A stretch of 64,000 nucleotides of DNA from Methylococcaceae bacterium UBA662 (GTDB lineage Bacteria; Pseudomonadota; Gammaproteobacteria; Methylococcales; Methylomonadaceae): assembly GCA_002299425.1 (NCBI GenBank), contig DBNW01000055.1, positions 11,692 to 75,691 on the forward strand, in the 5' to 3' direction. A program made the position numbers and the translations under genes. The notes beneath the pieces were generated by a model. That model worked only from the letters and a program-made list of their open reading frames with translations. It ran no database searches and had not been told where the DNA came from. The stretch's first letter is position 1. Every line of letters starts with the position of its first letter. Of the stretch, positions 61,905 to 64,000 are shown piece by piece.

Positions 61905-62093
61905 AAAAATGCAATCAACCATTAGCTAAGAATGGCTTTTAGCCTGCCTGTGTCGGCACGGAGGGGGTACAAAGCGATGGCACTAACGACGCAGCCGGGC
62001 TAACACCCGCCCCTAACCGGCACAGCCGACGCGCTGGCGAAAGCGTTGCCGATAGCCCTATAATGGCCACACTTTAAACCGATGGAGAAATAA

Positions 62094-63104
62094 ATGCACG
62101 TTGTCACACTGATTAAAGGCGATGGCATCGGGCCGTCGATTATGGACGTAGCGGTTAAGGTCATAGCCGCCGCCGGTGCCAAAATTGAATGGGAAGAAGC
62201 CCACGCTGGCCTGGCCGCAATGACCCAATTCGGCAACCCGTTGCCCGAGGCCACCCTGGCCTCGTTCGATAAAACCCGCATCGCCTTCAAAGGCCCGTTG
62301 ACTACGGTAGTCGGCACCGGTTTCCGCAGCATCAACGTCGCCCTGCGCCAACACTACGAACTTTACGCCAACGTGCGTCCGGCCAAAAGCTGGCCCGGCA
62401 TCAAAACCCGTTACGATGACGTGGACATCGTCATCGTGCGCGAAAACACCGAAGGCCTGTACTCTGGCCTGGAACATTACCTGACCCCGAAAAAAGACAT
62501 TGCCGAAAGCTTAGCCGTAATCACCCGAACGGCTTCCGAGCGCATCGTCGATTATGCGTTTAAATACGCCCGCGACAACCAACGGCGCAAAGTCACCGTC
62601 TGCCACAAGGCCAACATTTTAAAATACACCCAAGGCCTGTTTTTGGATGTCGCCCGCGAAATTGCCCCGTGCTACCCCGACATCGAATTTGATGAAAAAA
62701 TCATCGACGCCGCCTGCATGCACTTGGTAATGAACCCCCAGCAATTCGATGTTATCGTCACCACCAACCTGTTCGGCGACATTTTATCCGACCTGACCGC
62801 CGGCCTGGTCGGCGGCCTAGGGCTAATGCCCGGTGCCAACATCGGTGCCGACGCCGCCCTGTTTGAAGCCGTGCACGGCAGCGCCCCCGACATCGCCGGC
62901 AAAAACCTTGCCAACCCCACCGCCGTGATTATGGCCGGGGCGATGCTGCTGAACCATTTAGGTGAACACGAAGCGGCGGACCGAATCGTCAACGCCGTGG
63001 TAAAAGTCGTCAACGAAGGCGTCCACGTCACACCGGATTTGAACCCAAACTCCAAAGCGGGCACGGTGGAAATGGGCGCGGCGATTGTGGCGGCGCTGGC
63101 ATAA
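62094..63104 (+). CDS. Isocitrate dehydrogenase, NAD-dependent (IDH3-like)
   Basis: A 336-residue beta-decarboxylating dehydrogenase: VTLIKGDGIGPSIMDV (about 4-19), NVALRQHYELYANVRP, VREN-TEGLYSGLE, TTNLFGDILSDLTAGLVGGLGLMPGANIG and EAVHGSAPDIAGKNLANPTA. The short length and the IDH3-like pattern fit NAD-dependent isocitrate dehydrogenase better than E. coli Icd; homoisocitrate or isopropylmalate dehydrogenase is less likely. Its pairing with acnB downstream supports an oxidative TCA role. A strong hairpin follows. Confidence 0.9.
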   Translation: MHVVTLIKGDGIGPSIMDVAVKVIAAAGAKIEWEEAHAGLAAMTQFGNPLPEATLASFDKTRIAFKGPLTTVVGTGFRSINVALRQHYELYANVRPAKSWPGIKTRYDDVDIVIVRENTEGLYSGLEHYLTPKKDIAESLAVITRTASERIVDYAFKYARDNQRRKVTVCHKANILKYTQGLFLDVAREIAPCYPDIEFDEKIIDAACMHLVMNPQQFDVIVTTNLFGDILSDLTAGLVGGLGLMPGANIGADAALFEAVHGSAPDIAGKNLANPTAVIMAGAMLLNHLGEHEAADRIVNAVVKVVNEGVHVTPDLNPNSKAGTVEMGAAIVAALA

Positions 63105-63110
63105 CAATAC

Positions 63111-63140
63111 AGGTTGGGGTGACAACAAGAACCCCAACCT
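63111..63140 (+). terminator. Terminator after isocitrate dehydrogenase
   Basis: AGGTTGGGGT pairs perfectly with ACCCCAACCT around a ten-base loop, followed by TTCT. Confidence 0.65.
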
Positions 63141-63208
63141 TTCTAAGCTTAAACATGGAATTCCGCCGCAACAGATATTGCGAAACAGGGTGATAAACAG
63201 GTAAGACA

Positions 63209-63415
63209 ATGAACACAACCTATCTCGAAAAAATAACCCAAGAAGTCCAACAAATGCCACCCGAATATCTCCCGGCTTTGTTTAACATCATCCATACCTT
63301 CAGGGAAAGCGTGCAGTTAAACACTGCAGCCCAAAGTTTTCAGCAAGGCTGGCATGACGCGATGGCAGGCGAAACCCAGCCGCTAGAAACGCTGTGGGAT
63401 GATTTGGAAGCATGA
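63209..63415 (+). CDS. Putative antitoxin of a RelE/ParE-type pair
   Basis: A 68-residue acidic protein (NTTYLEKITQEVQQMPPEYLPALFNIIHTFRESV at the N-terminus; QPLETLWDDLEA at the C-terminus). No DNA-binding domain is recognised; the short Leu/Phe helix and acidic tail fit an antitoxin that wraps its toxin. Its ATGA overlap with the next gene and the RelE-like product there support the pairing. The ribosome-binding site is weak. Confidence 0.7.
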   Translation: MNTTYLEKITQEVQQMPPEYLPALFNIIHTFRESVQLNTAAQSFQQGWHDAMAGETQPLETLWDDLEA

Positions 63416-63747
63416 ACATCCGCTATACGGGCGAGTTCAAACGCAACTTAAGGCAGTTACAAAAAAAATACGCGCATATTCGAGAAGATATAGAGCCTGT
63501 TATTCACTCCTTGCAAGACGATGAACTTCTGGGCAAACGAATTCAGCAGGGTTCGCATGTTGTTTACAAAATCAGGGTCAAAAACAACTCTGCCCTAAAA
63601 GGCAAAAGCGGCGGTTTTCGCATCATTTATTACTTGCAAACTCAAACCGATATTGTATTACTGACGATTTATTCCAAATCCGAACAATCCGACGTTTCCA
63701 GCGCGGCAATCCAGCGCATCATCAAACAATCCACTGATTTAAGTTAG
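63412..63747 (+). CDS. RelE/ParE-type toxin
   Basis: A 111-residue basic protein of the RelE/ParE superfamily: MNIRYTGEFKRNLRQLQKKYAHIREDIEPVIHSL (helical hairpin), then LGKRIQQGSHVVYKIRVKN and GGFRIIYYLQTQTDIVLLTIYSKSEQ, the usual strand-rich core ending in a KSEQ motif. Members cleave mRNA on the ribosome or poison gyrase; which is unclear. Overlaps the antitoxin gene by four bases. Ten bases separate its stop from acnB's start. Confidence 0.82.
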   Translation: MNIRYTGEFKRNLRQLQKKYAHIREDIEPVIHSLQDDELLGKRIQQGSHVVYKIRVKNNSALKGKSGGFRIIYYLQTQTDIVLLTIYSKSEQSDVSSAAIQRIIKQSTDLS

Positions 63748-63756
63748 GAGCACCCC

Positions 63757-64000
63757 ATGCTAACCCCATACCGCCAACACGCCGCCGAACGCGCCGCCGA
63801 AGGCATACCGCCGAAACCGTTGGATGCCGCCCAAACCGCCGCCCTGTGCGAACTCATCAAAAACCCACCCGCTGCCGACGACTGCATGGATGCATACCCT
63901 CTGGGGCATAAAGAAGGTACGACCCCAAGGATGGGGGAGGTGGCATCGCGTCTGGAACAGCGACCGAGAGCACCAACAGTAGGCGCTTTAGGCGACGCAG
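63757..64000 (+). pseudogene. acnB: Aconitate hydratase B, start only, interrupted near codon 43
   Basis: The first 42 residues are a clear AcnB N-terminus (MLTPYRQHAAERAAEGIPPKP, then LIKNPPAADD), with TAGGAGC as ribosome-binding site. AcnB should continue with a leucine-rich stretch such as EEFLLDLLTNRVP; instead the next residues in the still-open frame are CMDAYPLGHKEG, with no family resemblance in any frame. So the gene is probably split by inserted DNA starting near 63883. The window ends 118 bases later, so the far side, and whether the real acnB is rebuilt or is elsewhere, cannot be seen. Confidence 0.7.
63883..64000. mobile_element. Possible left end of an inserted element or repeat
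   Basis: Starting with TGCATGGATGCATACC and rich in G/C runs (CCCTCTGGGG, CCCCAAGGATGGGGG) and small inverted repeats, this stretch differs from the acnB coding sequence it interrupts. It has no transposase frame in what is visible and its identity is unknown; a short dispersed repeat, insertion sequence or intron end are all possible. Confidence 0.35.

Noticed and set aside
1..64000. tRNA, rRNA, tmRNA, SRP RNA and CRISPR arrays
   Set aside because: No T-loop motif with flanking stems, no ribosomal sequence and no regularly spaced repeats were seen on either strand.

Overview
The window reads as chromosomal DNA of a gammaproteobacterium, most likely a methylotroph of the Methylococcales (methanotroph) type. 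The basis is mixed. The housekeeping genes (grpE/hrcA, gpsA/secB, mutL/miaA, ispH, recJ, tilS) look gammaproteobacterial. A formaldehyde-activating-enzyme (Fae) homologue at 23893-24441 points to C1 metabolism. A class I FBPase, an IDH3-like isocitrate dehydrogenase and an acnB start fit that lifestyle. No rRNA, tRNA, CRISPR array, prophage or complete insertion sequence was found, so most of the window is ordinary core genome.

Layout. 1-2400: grpE and hrcA (minus) with a CIRCE operator in front of hrcA, then a DUF1244 gene. 2500-4642: yciB-yciI-bolA-parvulin lipoprotein operon. 4700-10320 (minus): recJ, a PAP2 phosphatase, and an ArsR-rhodanese(yibN)-secB-gpsA block whose ArsR has the two cysteines of persulfide sensors. 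10663-16190: gpmI-envC-ctpA, a SemiSWEET transporter and fbp. 16229-22067: alcohol dehydrogenase, ABC exporter, PHP phosphatase, rraA, ispH, hslR. 22085-23021 (minus): two-cysteine DsrC/TusE, TusB/DsrH and an SMR exporter. 23228-24441: a DUF502 membrane protein and the Fae homologue. 24533-29558 (minus): dynamin-like GTPase, pyrE, hemW, htpX. 29673-34198: PQQ-type sugar dehydrogenase homologue, TusA, cysG, an LprI-like protein and a small cytochrome c. 34267-36165 (minus): a membrane protein and argG.

36269-40508 (minus) holds the most unusual block: TlpA thioredoxin, DUF4266 lipoprotein, a DUF3570 protein fused to a second His/Met-rich barrel-like domain, and a divergent ApbE-like protein. 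It looks like a dedicated envelope system whose substrate is unknown. 40695-49833 (minus): a secreted protein, miaA/mutL, and an AI-2E permease/MlaE/MlaF/MlaD/lipoprotein lipid-transport operon, with a small plus-strand membrane protein at 44594. 49963-61922: DHH phosphoesterase, cysC, PAS-SpoIIE phosphatase, Gfo/Idh/MocA oxidoreductase, an unrecognised outer-membrane protein, a 1279-residue MASE1-CHASE-GAF-PAS-GGDEF-EAL protein, gloB and tilS. 62094-64000: isocitrate dehydrogenase, a RelE/ParE-type toxin-antitoxin pair, and the first 42 codons of acnB, after which homology stops abruptly.

Sulfur handling recurs across separate loci (persulfide-sensor-type ArsR with rhodanese, DsrC/TusB, TusA, CysG, CysC). 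All functional assignments come from reading motifs by eye and from remembered families; no database search was run.
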